From contig DAIUAM010000072.1 of assembly GCA_036847185.1 (NCBI GenBank), forward strand, positions 1 through 10,634: DNA of 10,634 nt, in the 5' to 3' direction. Positions within the stretch are counted from its first letter, which is position 1, and each line of letters starts with the position of its first letter. Shown piece after piece: positions 4,153 through 10,634 of the stretch. The notes beneath the pieces were generated by a model, which worked only from the letters and a program-made list of their open reading frames with translations, ran no database searches and was not told the origin of the DNA. Position numbers and translations under genes: made by a program. The stretch is from UBA4738 sp002413305 (GTDB lineage: Bacteria > Actinomycetota > UBA4738).

Positions 4153-5691
4153 ATGTTTCGGTGGCCCGGCGCTCCGGCGAACTTCGGGGTCGGCACGTGG
4201 ATCGAGCGTCGAGCGAGGATCGCTTCGGATCATGTGGCGCTCGTCCACGGCGACCGCTCGCTCACGTACGAGGACCTGGCCCGCCGGATCCGGTGCCTGG
4301 CCAACGGCCTGCGGAGGCTCGGCGTCGCGCCCGGCGACCGGGTCGCCTGGCTCGGACCGAACCATCCGGCGTTCCTGGAGTCGCTCTTCGCCTCGGGCCT
4401 CCTCGGTGCAGCGATGGCCCCCGTGAACCATCAGTTGGGGGCTCCCGAGATTCGCTCGGTCATACAGGACGCCGACCCGAGGGTCTTGATTCAACACATC
4501 GCGACCGATCCGGCCTCTTTGCCGTCCTCGGTCCGTCACCGGGTAGCCGTGGCGGGCCCGATGGTCGGTGCGCTCGACTACGAAGTTCTCCTGGCCGAAT
4601 CCCCCGACGGTCCGATCGAGTCGTCGGTCGGCATGGACGACATCTGCCTACTGCCGCACACGTCCGGCACGACCGGTTCGCCGAAGGGGGTCATGCTGAC
4701 CCACGCCAACATCACGTGGAACGTCGTGAACTTCCTCGCGAGCGGCGAGTTCCGCGGCGACGACGTTACGATCGCGATCGCTCCGTTCTTCCGGGTCGGC
4801 GGTACCGGCGTGAACGTCCTGCCGGTCCTGTTCATGGGTGGGACGGTCGTGGTGCCGGGCGACTCGAGCGCGGATGAGGTCCTGCGACTGATCGAGCGCC
4901 ATCGCGTGAGCGTCGGGTTCGGCAACCCCGACAGCCTGGATGCGCTGACCCGGTCCGAGCTCTGGGCCCAGGTCGACCTTTCGAGCATCCGCTCCATCAT
5001 CACCGGTGGCGCCCCGGTCCCGGAGCGCCTCATCCGCATGTATCTGGATCGAGGCGTGACGCTGCTCCAGGGCTACGGGTTGTCGGAATCCGGTCCGCTC
5101 GCGCTGCTGCTCGACCCTGAGAGCGCGCTCAGCAAGATCGGATCGGCGGGCCGGCCGCCCCTCCTCGTCGACGTCCGGATCGTGAGCCCCGATGGCGCCG
5201 CCGTGGGGCCGGGCGAGACCGGTGAGTTGCTCGTGCGCGGCCCGAACGTCATGGCCGGGTACTGGCATCGGCCGGAGGCCACTCGCGAGGTCCTCCCCTC
5301 GGACGGTTGGCTGCGGACCGGTGACGCGGCTCGGAGCGACGACGACGGATACATCTGGATCGTCGGCCGGGCGGCGGACCGCTTCGAATCCGCCGGCCAG
5401 ATCGTGTACCCGGGAGACATCGAACGGGTCCTGGGCGAACATCCGGCCATCGCGGAGGCCGGCGTTATGCAGACCGACGCGAAGAGCGGGGAGGAGGTCC
5501 TTGTCGCCTTCGTCGTGTTGTCGGCTGGTGCGAACGCGCGCGAACAAGAGGTGCTCGCATTCGCGCGGGAGCGTCTGGACCCACACCAAACGCCCGCTTT
5601 CGTGAGGTTCGTGGATCGGCTTCCCAGGAATTCCGTGGGGAAGCTGATCCGGGCCGAACTCCGGGCATTCGCCGCTCCTCAGGGTTCGTGA
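4153..5691 (+). CDS. Acyl-CoA synthetase / AMP-dependent ligase (FadD-like)
   Basis: A 512-residue member of the ANL adenylate-forming family, which activates a carboxylic acid with ATP and then transfers it to CoA. The phosphate-binding loop is TSGTTGSPKG (170-179); motif A5 is YGLSESGP (308-315); motif A7 has TGD (389-391); the hinge motif A8 begins GRAAD (405-409); and the catalytic Lys497 sits in NSVGKLIR. The length is normal. The A8 stretch reads ESAGQIVYP rather than the common RGGENIYP. The substrate (fatty, aryl or other acid) cannot be told. ATG 4153 fits the usual family N-terminus; a GTG at 4114 is an alternative. No Shine-Dalgarno is visible, but TAGGCT at 4139-4144 could be a -10 box for a near-leaderless transcript. 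It follows the tRNA-Arg, and a methyltransferase gene converges on it with a 30-base gap. Confidence 0.9.
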   Translation: MFRWPGAPANFGVGTWIERRARIASDHVALVHGDRSLTYEDLARRIRCLANGLRRLGVAPGDRVAWLGPNHPAFLESLFASGLLGAAMAPVNHQLGAPEIRSVIQDADPRVLIQHIATDPASLPSSVRHRVAVAGPMVGALDYEVLLAESPDGPIESSVGMDDICLLPHTSGTTGSPKGVMLTHANITWNVVNFLASGEFRGDDVTIAIAPFFRVGGTGVNVLPVLFMGGTVVVPGDSSADEVLRLIERHRVSVGFGNPDSLDALTRSELWAQVDLSSIRSIITGGAPVPERLIRMYLDRGVTLLQGYGLSESGPLALLLDPESALSKIGSAGRPPLLVDVRIVSPDGAAVGPGETGELLVRGPNVMAGYWHRPEATREVLPSDGWLRTGDAARSDDDGYIWIVGRAADRFESAGQIVYPGDIERVLGEHPAIAEAGVMQTDAKSGEEVLVAFVVLSAGANAREQEVLAFARERLDPHQTPAFVRFVDRLPRNSVGKLIRAELRAFAAPQGS

Positions 5692-5721
5692 TCAGCTCCT
5701 GCCAGGGGCACTCACGAGAGA

Positions 5722-6564
5722 TCACCCGCCGGGCGGCTTCGAAGCCTTCAGCGAGAAGTACAGGGGCAGCCGCCCGTCCAGCTCCCCCGGCAGGTGGAAC
5801 CGCCCATCCTCCCCCCGTTCGGTGAAGTCGACCTTCCACAGCATGAACGGGAACTCATGGAGGAACTCGACGTGCAGGCCGGCGTCCGCCACGGCCGTGA
5901 CGATCTCCCCCAGCGAGTGATCCCAGCCGTACTCCGACAAGCCGGCGGTCGGAGCGTCGGGATCCGCGTATGAGCCGTGGACCTCGCCGGTGATGGGCTC
6001 CGCGTGGCTCCAGTACGGATACCGCAGGACCAGCTCGCCCGGTTGGACGCCCTGATCCTCAAAGGCCATCGCCACCGGGTGGCCCTCGGTCACGTAGAGG
6101 AATCCGCCGGGCCGCACGAACCGCGCCGCAACGGCGGCCCACCGCTCGATGTCGGGGAGCCACCCCAGCACTCCGTGCGAGGTGTACACGACGTCGAAGC
6201 CGTCCTCCGGATCCAGGTTCTCGGGAAGCTCGTACACGTCGGATCGAACGAACGTAGCTTCGGCTTCCAGACCGACCTCGACCGCGAGCCGCCGGGCTTC
6301 CTCGATCGACCGCTCCGAGAAGTCCACTCCCGTCACCGTTGCCCCCAGCCGTGCCCAGGACAACGTTTCGAGCCCGAAGTGGCACTGAAGATGGAGGAGC
6401 CGCTTGCCCTGGACGTCACCGACCTCCTCCCGCTCGTAGTCCTTGATCCGGATCCCCCGGTCCCCGCCGGCTCGAAAGCTCTCGACGTCGTAGAACGTCG
6501 AACGCACGTGGGCGTCCGTCCACGCGTCCCACAGCCGCCGGTTCGCCCGCAGGTACTCGTCCAT
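5722..6564 (-). CDS. Class I SAM-dependent methyltransferase
   Basis: A 280-residue protein with a Rossmann-type methyltransferase fold in its N-terminal two thirds. The AdoMet-binding motif I is LLHLQCHFGLETL (56-68), followed by the acidic strand end GVDFS (79-83), SDVYELP (108-114), the motif IV-like FDVVYTSHGVLGWLPD, and RPGGFLYV (151-158). The C-terminal part, rich in aromatic residues, probably forms the substrate pocket; the substrate is unknown. I recall close relatives as generic methyltransferases in Actinomycetota and Chloroflexota. The ATG at 6564 is favoured; a GTG at 6570 is two codons earlier. No good ribosome site is present, but TAAACT on the minus strand (6579-6574) could serve as a -10 for an almost leaderless mRNA. 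Confidence 0.85.
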   Translation of the reverse strand: MDEYLRANRRLWDAWTDAHVRSTFYDVESFRAGGDRGIRIKDYEREEVGDVQGKRLLHLQCHFGLETLSWARLGATVTGVDFSERSIEEARRLAVEVGLEAEATFVRSDVYELPENLDPEDGFDVVYTSHGVLGWLPDIERWAAVAARFVRPGGFLYVTEGHPVAMAFEDQGVQPGELVLRYPYWSHAEPITGEVHGSYADPDAPTAGLSEYGWDHSLGEIVTAVADAGLHVEFLHEFPFMLWKVDFTERGEDGRFHLPGELDGRLPLYFSLKASKPPGG

Positions 6565-6685
6565 CGCCACCGGAGTTTAGGGCGGCCGGCGCCGCGTCGG
6601 GACTAGAGATAGCAATTCGCACCAGCCGCCTCGCGTCAGCGGTACAAATGAGGGATCGAACCGCGCGCTTGCTGGAAGGAGCACC

Positions 6686-7753
6686 ATGGACCAGGCCATC
6701 GTTCGCGCACTGAACCACTGGTTCTCCCAGGTCGCCTGGCGAGCTGATCTGGACCGCGTCCTGTCCCTTGCGCCACCCATCGCCATCATCGCCCTTGTCG
6801 TCTTGGCGTGGGTTGCCGACTGGGGCCGGGCACCCCAGCGCCGCGCCATCCTGGTAATCGGCGGTCTCGGGGCGCTCCTCGCCCTCGGCATCAACGTGGC
6901 CATCGGCCACTTCTACTTCCGTCCGCGTCCCTTCCTGACGTTCTCGGACATCCACCCGCTCCTACCGCGGAAGGCCGACTCCAGCCTGTTCTCCGATCAC
7001 CTCTGCATCGCCGGTGCCTTGACCGCGAGCCTATTCCTGACCAGGCGCCGGTTGGGATACGTCGCAGCCCTGCTGGCCGTGCTGCTCGCCGTGGGCCGGG
7101 TGGGTGCCGGGGTCCACTACCCGAGCGACGTGATCGTCGGAGCCGTCGCCGGCGTGGTCTGCTTCGCCCTCCTCCTGCCGCTCCGTCACGCGGCTACCAA
7201 CCTCATTCACGCGGTGGCGACGGGCGAGCGCCGTCTCGTGCCCCGAGAGGGCAAGGAGTCGCCATTCCTGCTCCGCCACGGACCGCTCGTCACCGCGGCG
7301 GTCCTGATCCTGGTAGCTGCGCTCGGCTACGGCGCTCGCGCCCTTCCGGACATCGGTCGGATGGCTGAAGCCAACCGGATCGAATCCTTCTATCGCAAGA
7401 CGCCCGCCCCGCAACCGCCCGGTGAGTATCCGGCGACGACCCTGTCCGCGATCGCTGGAGGCAACTACACGGCTACCCACGCGGCGTTGGTGGGCGACGT
7501 GACGCAGGTCAGCCGGGAGCTCGACGGTGACATCCACCTGCGCGTCGAGGCCGGCGGGTCGTTCATCGTGGCCGAGATCATCCCGGAGTTTCCGCTCGCA
7601 CCGCCGCACGTCGGCCAACGCATCACGGCTTGGGGCATCGTCCGCCACGACGGGCTGCACAACTGGTGGGAGCTCCATCCGTTGATCGGCTGGGACTCCG
7701 GAGATGTCCTCGGGAAGCAGCCCCCGCCAGAGGCTCCTGGGGCCGGGGACTAA
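6686..7753 (+). CDS. BcrC-like PAP2 phosphatase with extra C-terminal OB-like domain
   Basis: A 355-residue membrane protein. Residues 1-170 form a PAP2 phosphatase of the undecaprenyl-pyrophosphatase (BcrC) type, with motif C1 as YFRPRPF (77-83), C2 as FSDH (102-105) and C3 as GRVGAGVHYPSD (137-148). The proposed catalytic histidines are His105 and His144. Several hydrophobic segments surround these motifs. A further membrane segment at about 199-217 leads to a soluble tail. Residues 264-336 of the tail are strand-rich (ALVGDVTQV, IHLRVEAG, SFIVAEIIP, ITAWGIVRHDG, WWELHPLIGW), resembling an OB-fold; this is inference. The expected role is removal of a phosphate from undecaprenyl pyrophosphate or a related lipid at the outer face of the membrane. 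ATG 6686 has GGAAGGAG four bases upstream. A DedA-PAP2 gene follows after 90 bases on the same strand. Confidence 0.85.
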   Translation: MDQAIVRALNHWFSQVAWRADLDRVLSLAPPIAIIALVVLAWVADWGRAPQRRAILVIGGLGALLALGINVAIGHFYFRPRPFLTFSDIHPLLPRKADSSLFSDHLCIAGALTASLFLTRRRLGYVAALLAVLLAVGRVGAGVHYPSDVIVGAVAGVVCFALLLPLRHAATNLIHAVATGERRLVPREGKESPFLLRHGPLVTAAVLILVAALGYGARALPDIGRMAEANRIESFYRKTPAPQPPGEYPATTLSAIAGGNYTATHAALVGDVTQVSRELDGDIHLRVEAGGSFIVAEIIPEFPLAPPHVGQRITAWGIVRHDGLHNWWELHPLIGWDSGDVLGKQPPPEAPGAGD

Positions 7754-7784
7754 CGACTCGACGATCTGGAACCACCTGGGCAGC

Positions 7785-7813
7785 TTCAAGCTTGTCCACG
7801 TGCTGCCTGTGAT
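7785..7813 (+). promoter_or_regulatory. Weak candidate promoter for the DedA-PAP2 gene
   Basis: TTCAAG (7785-7790) and TGTGAT (7808-7813) are 17 bases apart. Start of transcription near 7820 would leave a short leader containing GGAGGA. Each box has only 3-4 consensus bases, so co-transcription with the upstream PAP2 gene is equally possible. Confidence 0.25.
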
Positions 7814-7843
7814 TCAATGGCGGGCCGCTGCCGTGGAGGAGGG

Positions 7844-9298
7844 GTGAGCATCCTCGCTGGGCTGACCGACTGGATCCTTAGGCTACCGACCTGGCTGGTC
7901 ATCGGCTTCGTCTTCCTGCTGCCAGCGCTCGAGGCTTCGGCCTTCGTCGGCTTCCTTTTCCCCGGTGAGATCGCCGTCATCCTCGGTGGCGTCGTCGCCT
8001 CCCAGGGCCGAGCTCCGCTCTGGGGGGTCGTCGTGGCGGCCGTCCTGGGAGCAGTCATCGGCGACTCGGTCGGCTACTTCATCGGCAAACGGTGGGGCAG
8101 TCATCTGCTTCACGGCACCATCGGCAGGCTCCCCATCATCAGGAACCATATCGATGAGCATCTTGAATCAGCGCGGGCGTATATTCGCCGTCGCAAGGGC
8201 AGCGCCGTCTTCTTCGGTCGGTTCACGGCGGCGCTTCGAGTCCTGGTACCGGGCCTGGCCGGCATGTCCGACGTGCACTATCCGACGTTTGCTCTCTACA
8301 ACGTGGCCGGCGGTGCGCTCTGGGGCACCAGCTTCGCCGTCCTCGGCTACATCGCCGGCGCCAGTTACAAACACGTTGCCAAGATCGCCGGTCGCCTTGG
8401 CCTGGTGCTCCTGGCCCTCGTGGTGCTCGGCCTCGTCCTGTCGCAGGTGCTTCGCCGTCTGCGCGCCCGCTCTCCCGAGCTTCGCGCCCTCGCAGAGCGA
8501 GTCGCCAACGCCCACTTCGTTTCGTGGATCCGCCGACGCTTTGCGCGCCCGATCCGATGGGTCCGGGCCCGCCTTGACGCAACCCCCAGGGGCTTCGCAC
8601 TCACGTTCACGGTCGCCGTGGGCGCCCTGGCCGCCTGGAGCTTCGGCGGCCTCACGCAGGACGTGCTCGGTCACGACGAGGCCGCTCTCGTGGATCCCCG
8701 TGTGACCCGTTGGGCGGTGGCGCACCGGACAGCCCCTCTGACGACCATCATGAAGAGCGTCACGTGGCTGGGTTCGAACGCCATCATCCTGCCGTTGCTG
8801 GTGCTCGTCGTGCTTGTCCTGGTGGCTCACCGCCGTGATTGGCGCCCACCGGCGCTGCTTGCGATGGCGGTTGCCGGTGCGGTCGGCCTGTACAACATCT
8901 TCAAACTGGCCGTGGATAGGGCTCGGCCGCCCTCGCCGATCTGGGTCGGCAACTACCCAGGCGGTTCGTTTCCATCAGGACACGCCACCCAGGCTGTGGC
9001 CTTCTACGGCATGCTGGCCCTCATCCTCTCGAGGGGTCGGTCGACAAAGACCCGGGTCGGGCTCTGGGCGGGGGCCTCACTCATCGCGCTGGCGGTAGGT
9101 GCCTCGCGCATCTACCTCGGCGCCCACTGGCTGAGTGACGTGCTTGGCGGCTACGCACTTGGCGCCGCCTGGCTGGCCGTCGTGGTGGTACTCGCATTGC
9201 TGGCGGCGCGTCCGAGCAATCGAGGGGTCGAGGCACGCGAGCCAGAGACGAAGCGGCCGCTACGGTCCGGGCGGCGGGATCGGGGCAAGGCATCGTGA
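7844..9298 (+). CDS. Bifunctional DedA / PAP2 phosphatase membrane protein
   Basis: A 484-residue fusion. Residues about 1-205 are a DedA (SNARE-associated/VTT) domain, with FPGE (39-42), GDSVGYFIGKRWG, and FFGRFTAALRVLVPGLAG followed by the YNVAGGALWG membrane segment. A basic linker (RRLRARSPEL ... RRRFARPIRWVRARL) leads to a PAP2 phosphatase domain from about 250 to 460. It carries all three motifs: KLAVDRARP (354-362), PSGH (377-380) and SRIYLGAHWLSD (421-432). The tail is basic and cytosolic-looking. DedA proteins are known as undecaprenyl-phosphate translocases and PAP2 proteins as lipid (pyro)phosphate phosphatases, so the fusion could dephosphorylate the carrier lipid and return it across the membrane. 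This fusion architecture is known in bacteria. I chose GTG 7844 because GGAGG ends four bases upstream; ATG 7817 has no ribosome site. Confidence 0.9.
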   Translation: MSILAGLTDWILRLPTWLVIGFVFLLPALEASAFVGFLFPGEIAVILGGVVASQGRAPLWGVVVAAVLGAVIGDSVGYFIGKRWGSHLLHGTIGRLPIIRNHIDEHLESARAYIRRRKGSAVFFGRFTAALRVLVPGLAGMSDVHYPTFALYNVAGGALWGTSFAVLGYIAGASYKHVAKIAGRLGLVLLALVVLGLVLSQVLRRLRARSPELRALAERVANAHFVSWIRRRFARPIRWVRARLDATPRGFALTFTVAVGALAAWSFGGLTQDVLGHDEAALVDPRVTRWAVAHRTAPLTTIMKSVTWLGSNAIILPLLVLVVLVLVAHRRDWRPPALLAMAVAGAVGLYNIFKLAVDRARPPSPIWVGNYPGGSFPSGHATQAVAFYGMLALILSRGRSTKTRVGLWAGASLIALAVGASRIYLGAHWLSDVLGGYALGAAWLAVVVVLALLAARPSNRGVEAREPETKRPLRSGRRDRGKAS

Positions 9299-9343
9299 AC
9301 CGACTCCGCCCCCACCACGCCGGGATGAATTCGCCCCTAGCCT

Positions 9344-9637
9344 TTACTGCATCCGGAACTCGTCGGCATCGACCTGCTCGACGATCCGCGCCTGTGGATC
9401 CGCGATGAGCTTGCCGGCAACACGATTCCAGACGACGCGCAGGGAACCGAGCATGGCCTCGGCTTCGCCGGGCGTGTCGAACTCGAGATCGACCATCACG
9501 TAGGTGGGGTCGTCGACAGGGCGGAGGATCCGGTAACGGCGAACGCCCGACTGCTCCCGGCCGGCGGGGTCGCTATCGAAGGCCTCCTTCCAGGCGCCAT
9601 AATCGGCGACGGCGTGTTCGATCCTCAAGATGGACAT
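9344..9637 (-). CDS. Small ferredoxin-fold-like protein (97 aa, dimeric alpha/beta-barrel type)
   Basis: The 97-residue protein begins MSILRIEHAVADYGAWKEAF. A strand followed by a helix with a 'W-K-x-x-F' core, then VRRYRILRP, then PTYVMVDLEF and a helix (EAEAMLGSL) give a beta-alpha-beta-beta-alpha order. This is typical of antibiotic-monooxygenase-like and related dimeric alpha/beta-barrel proteins. No catalytic residues can be assigned, and I know similar proteins only as uncharacterised actinobacterial ones. The ATG at 9637 has a perfect AGGAGG about five bases upstream; the open frame extends to 9700 but over the promoter. It is divergent from a TetR regulator whose probable operator lies inside this gene's promoter, so it is likely the regulator's main target. 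Confidence 0.75.
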   Translation of the reverse strand: MSILRIEHAVADYGAWKEAFDSDPAGREQSGVRRYRILRPVDDPTYVMVDLEFDTPGEAEAMLGSLRVVWNRVAGKLIADPQARIVEQVDADEFRMQ

Positions 9638-9671
9638 GGCTCCTCCTATTCGACGGGTGTTCAACGAATCC

Positions 9672-9700
9672 CTTATCCGATACAGTCTTTCTGTAGTCAA
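9672..9700 (-). promoter_or_regulatory. Promoter of the small ferredoxin-fold-like gene (TTGACT / GATAAG)
   Basis: On the minus strand TTGACT (9700-9695) and GATAAG (9677-9672) are exactly 17 bases apart. The expected start lies about 25-30 bases before the ATG at 9637, leaving room for the AGGAGG site. The spacer is almost filled by the inverted repeat at 9681-9695. Confidence 0.6.
9681..9695. promoter_or_regulatory. Probable TetR-family operator (TACAG-N5-CTGTA)
   Basis: TACAGTCTTTCTGTA is a perfect dyad with 5-bp arms. It lies between the -35 and -10 of the divergent small gene. A further CTGTA half-site lies at 9711-9715, exactly 20 bases from the CTGTA at 9691-9695 and overlapping the likely -10 of the TetR gene. 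Binding by the adjacent TetR protein is inference. Confidence 0.55.
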
Positions 9701-9708
9701 TCCGGTGG

Positions 9709-9714
9709 TACTGT
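9709..9714 (+). promoter_or_regulatory. -10 box of the TetR gene (leaderless candidate)
   Basis: TACTGT ends six bases before the ATG at 9721. No Shine-Dalgarno is present and the -35 region is weak, consistent with a leaderless actinobacterial transcript. The box shares its CTGTA with the proposed operator, which suggests autoregulation. Confidence 0.4.
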
Positions 9715-9720
9715 AGCAGA

Positions 9721-10365
9721 ATGCCGAGGGCCGTCAAGCGCCGCACCTACGACTCGCCTCGACGCCGTGAGCAAGCTCGGGCCACACGGCAGGCGGTTCT
9801 GGGGGCGGCACGCGAACTGTTCGTCGAACAGGGCTACGCGGCCACCACGATCGAGGCGATCGCGTCGCGCGCGGGAGTCTCGCCGGAAACCGCATACGCG
9901 AACTTCAAGAACAAGCGCACCATCCTGGCTCAGGTGATCGACGTGTCGATCGCGGGAGACGACGACCCGGTGCCGATGCTGAGGCGGAGCTGGGTCCAGG
10001 ACATGCGAGAGGAGACGGACCCTCAGGTTCGGCTGCAGATCCTGGCGAAGAACGGGAGGCTCATCCTCGAACGGTGGACGCCCATCTACGACGCTCTGAG
10101 AGGTGCGGCGGCGGTCGATCCGGAGATCGCCTCACTTTGGGAGCTCAGCAAGGCCCAGCGCCTCGAAGGCCAGCGGGCCTTGCTCGGGATCCTGACCGAG
10201 CGCATCCCTCTGCGCGAAGGGCTGTCGATGAGGACTGCCACGGACATCATGTTCGCGATCGGGAGCCCGGAGACCTACCGACTGCTGGCGACCGACAGGG
10301 ACTGGTCCGCGGATCGGTTCGAACGGTGGTACCGAGACGCGCTGGCACGGCTTCTGCTCGGGTAG
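9721..10365 (+). CDS. TetR/AcrR-family transcriptional regulator
   Basis: A 214-residue protein with the N-terminal TetR DNA-binding domain at about residues 22-70. Helix 1 contains ILF-type core residues (AVLGAARELFVEQGYAATT), and the recognition helix lies in AGVSPETAYANFKNKRTIL, the family signature with Tyr59 and Phe62. The remaining helical part (residues 75-214) is the ligand-binding and dimerisation domain; its ligand cannot be inferred. It normally acts as a repressor released by a small molecule. It is divergent from the small ferredoxin-fold-like gene, and the 83-base gap between them holds the probable operator. The ATG at 9721 is the first in frame after the proposed promoter. A hairpin follows shortly after its stop. 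Confidence 0.9.
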   Translation: MPRAVKRRTYDSPRRREQARATRQAVLGAARELFVEQGYAATTIEAIASRAGVSPETAYANFKNKRTILAQVIDVSIAGDDDPVPMLRRSWVQDMREETDPQVRLQILAKNGRLILERWTPIYDALRGAAAVDPEIASLWELSKAQRLEGQRALLGILTERIPLREGLSMRTATDIMFAIGSPETYRLLATDRDWSADRFERWYRDALARLLLG

Positions 10366-10381
10366 TGGTGCTGGAACGGAT

Positions 10382-10395
10382 CGCGGTTCGCCGCG
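10382..10395 (+). terminator. CGCGG-TTCG-CCGCG hairpin after the TetR gene
   Basis: A 5-bp GC stem is capped by a stable TTCG tetraloop, 17 bases after the TetR stop codon and immediately before the -10 of tRNA-His. There is no T-run, so termination is only weakly supported. Confidence 0.35.
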
Positions 10396-10398
10396 CTG

Positions 10399-10404
10399 TA
10401 CAAT
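10399..10404 (+). promoter_or_regulatory. -10 box of tRNA-His
   Basis: TACAAT matches the TATAAT consensus at five of six positions and ends 13 bases before the tRNA. I see no convincing -35 partner at 16-18 bases. Confidence 0.45.
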
Positions 10405-10417
10405 CGCTCACTCCGCG

Positions 10418-10495
10418 GTGGCCGTAGCTCAACTCGGTTAGAGCACCAGGTTGTGGTCCTGGGGGTTGGGGGTTCAAGTCCCCTCGGCCACCCCA
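10418..10495 (+). tRNA. tRNA-His (anticodon GTG), CCA encoded
   Basis: The acceptor stem is GTGGCCG with CGGCCAC. The base before it (10417) is G, giving the G-1 identity element opposite discriminator C at 10492. The anticodon stem CCAGG/CCTGG holds loop TTGTGGT, anticodon GTG. The 3' CCA is encoded at 10493-10495, in contrast to the other two tRNAs here. Confidence 0.95.
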
Positions 10496-10502
10496 TCGAA
10501 CC

Positions 10503-10515
10503 CGGGCCTCGCCCG
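10503..10515 (+). terminator. Small hairpin after tRNA-His (weak terminator candidate)
   Basis: CGGGC-CTC-GCCCG can form a 5-bp stem seven bases after the tRNA CCA end. No T-run follows, so it may only help 3' processing or be incidental. Confidence 0.25.
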
Positions 10516-10545
10516 TGGCGGATCAGGCCCAAAAACGCCTCCCGC

Positions 10546-10551
10546 TATACT
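10546..10551 (+). promoter_or_regulatory. -10 box of tRNA-Lys
   Basis: TATACT matches five of six consensus positions and ends six bases before the tRNA 5' end, so transcription would begin at or next to the mature 5' end. A clear -35 is not seen. Confidence 0.55.
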
Positions 10552-10557
10552 CCGTCC

Positions 10558-10632
10558 GGGCCCTTAGCTCAGCCTGGTTAGAGCGGCAGACTCTTAATCT
10601 GCGCGTCGCAGGTTCGAATCCTGCAGGGCCCA
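10558..10632 (+). tRNA. tRNA-Lys (anticodon CTT)
   Basis: The acceptor stem is GGGCCCT with AGGGCCC, discriminator A at 10632. The anticodon stem GCAGA/TCTGC holds loop CTCTTAA, anticodon CTT. The T arm GCAGG-TTCGAAT-CCTGC is identical to that of tRNA-Arg. CCA is not encoded as far as the window shows. The gene is complete and ends two bases before the window end. Confidence 0.95.
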
Positions 10633-10634
10633 CT

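Noticed and set aside
4648..5589. Long minus-strand frame inside the FadD-like gene
   Set aside because: It is antisense to a gene with all ANL motifs; the His/Arg/Asp-rich translation has no features.
5735..5746. GGCTTCGAAGCC palindrome near the converging ends of the ligase and methyltransferase genes
   Set aside because: It lies inside the methyltransferase coding region, has no T-run and can be explained by codon choice.
1..10634. CRISPR array, insertion-sequence ends, toxin-antitoxin or defence cassette
   Set aside because: No regularly spaced direct repeats, transposase, Cas, restriction endonuclease or toxin-antitoxin-like pair could be recognised in any frame.

Overview
The window is GC-rich and densely coded. 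Strong Shine-Dalgarno sites sit beside several starts that look leaderless (a TAnnnT box just upstream of the ATG). The small-protein families are typical of Actinomycetota, so an actinobacterial chromosome, possibly from an uncultured lineage, is the best guess. This is inferred from composition and protein style; no phylogenetic marker is present. No gene-free stretch exceeds 300 bases; the longest gap is about 220 bases (540-762).

Positions 1-3937 look like one end of an integrated mobile element (prophage, satellite or integrative element) abutting a tRNA-Arg(UCU) gene at 3938-4012. Reading inward from the tRNA it has: a tyrosine recombinase (minus strand) with a near-consensus promoter squeezed against the tRNA; a small CxxC/HxxC protein on the plus strand with an apparently leaderless promoter overlapped by a palindrome; a tightly overlapped minus-strand operon of two small proteins and a RepA/AAA_25-type ATPase; a repeat-rich, possibly origin-like segment at 634-764; a frameshifted and shortened phage-type Dam adenine methyltransferase; and, at the left edge, the first 25 codons of a probable ParB-domain protein. 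The far end of the element is outside the window, so its type (phage, satellite, conjugative element) cannot be settled here.

Positions 4013-10417 look like ordinary chromosome: an acyl-CoA synthetase (FadD-like), a convergent SAM-dependent methyltransferase, then two plus-strand membrane genes. The first is a BcrC-like PAP2 phosphatase with an added C-terminal beta-rich domain; the second is a DedA-PAP2 fusion. Together they suggest recycling of undecaprenyl (pyro)phosphate or related lipid phosphates: PAP2 domains dephosphorylate on the outer face and the DedA domain may return the carrier lipid. Next comes a divergent pair, a small ferredoxin-fold-like protein and a TetR regulator, sharing an 83-base gap. 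That gap holds a 15-bp inverted repeat precisely between the -35 and -10 of the small gene, a textbook repressor layout.

The right edge carries tRNA-His(GUG), with encoded CCA and the G-1 base, and tRNA-Lys(CUU), each with a recognisable -10 box. The tRNA-Arg beside the integrase has no such box, consistent with the element having joined the chromosome on the 5' side of that tRNA.
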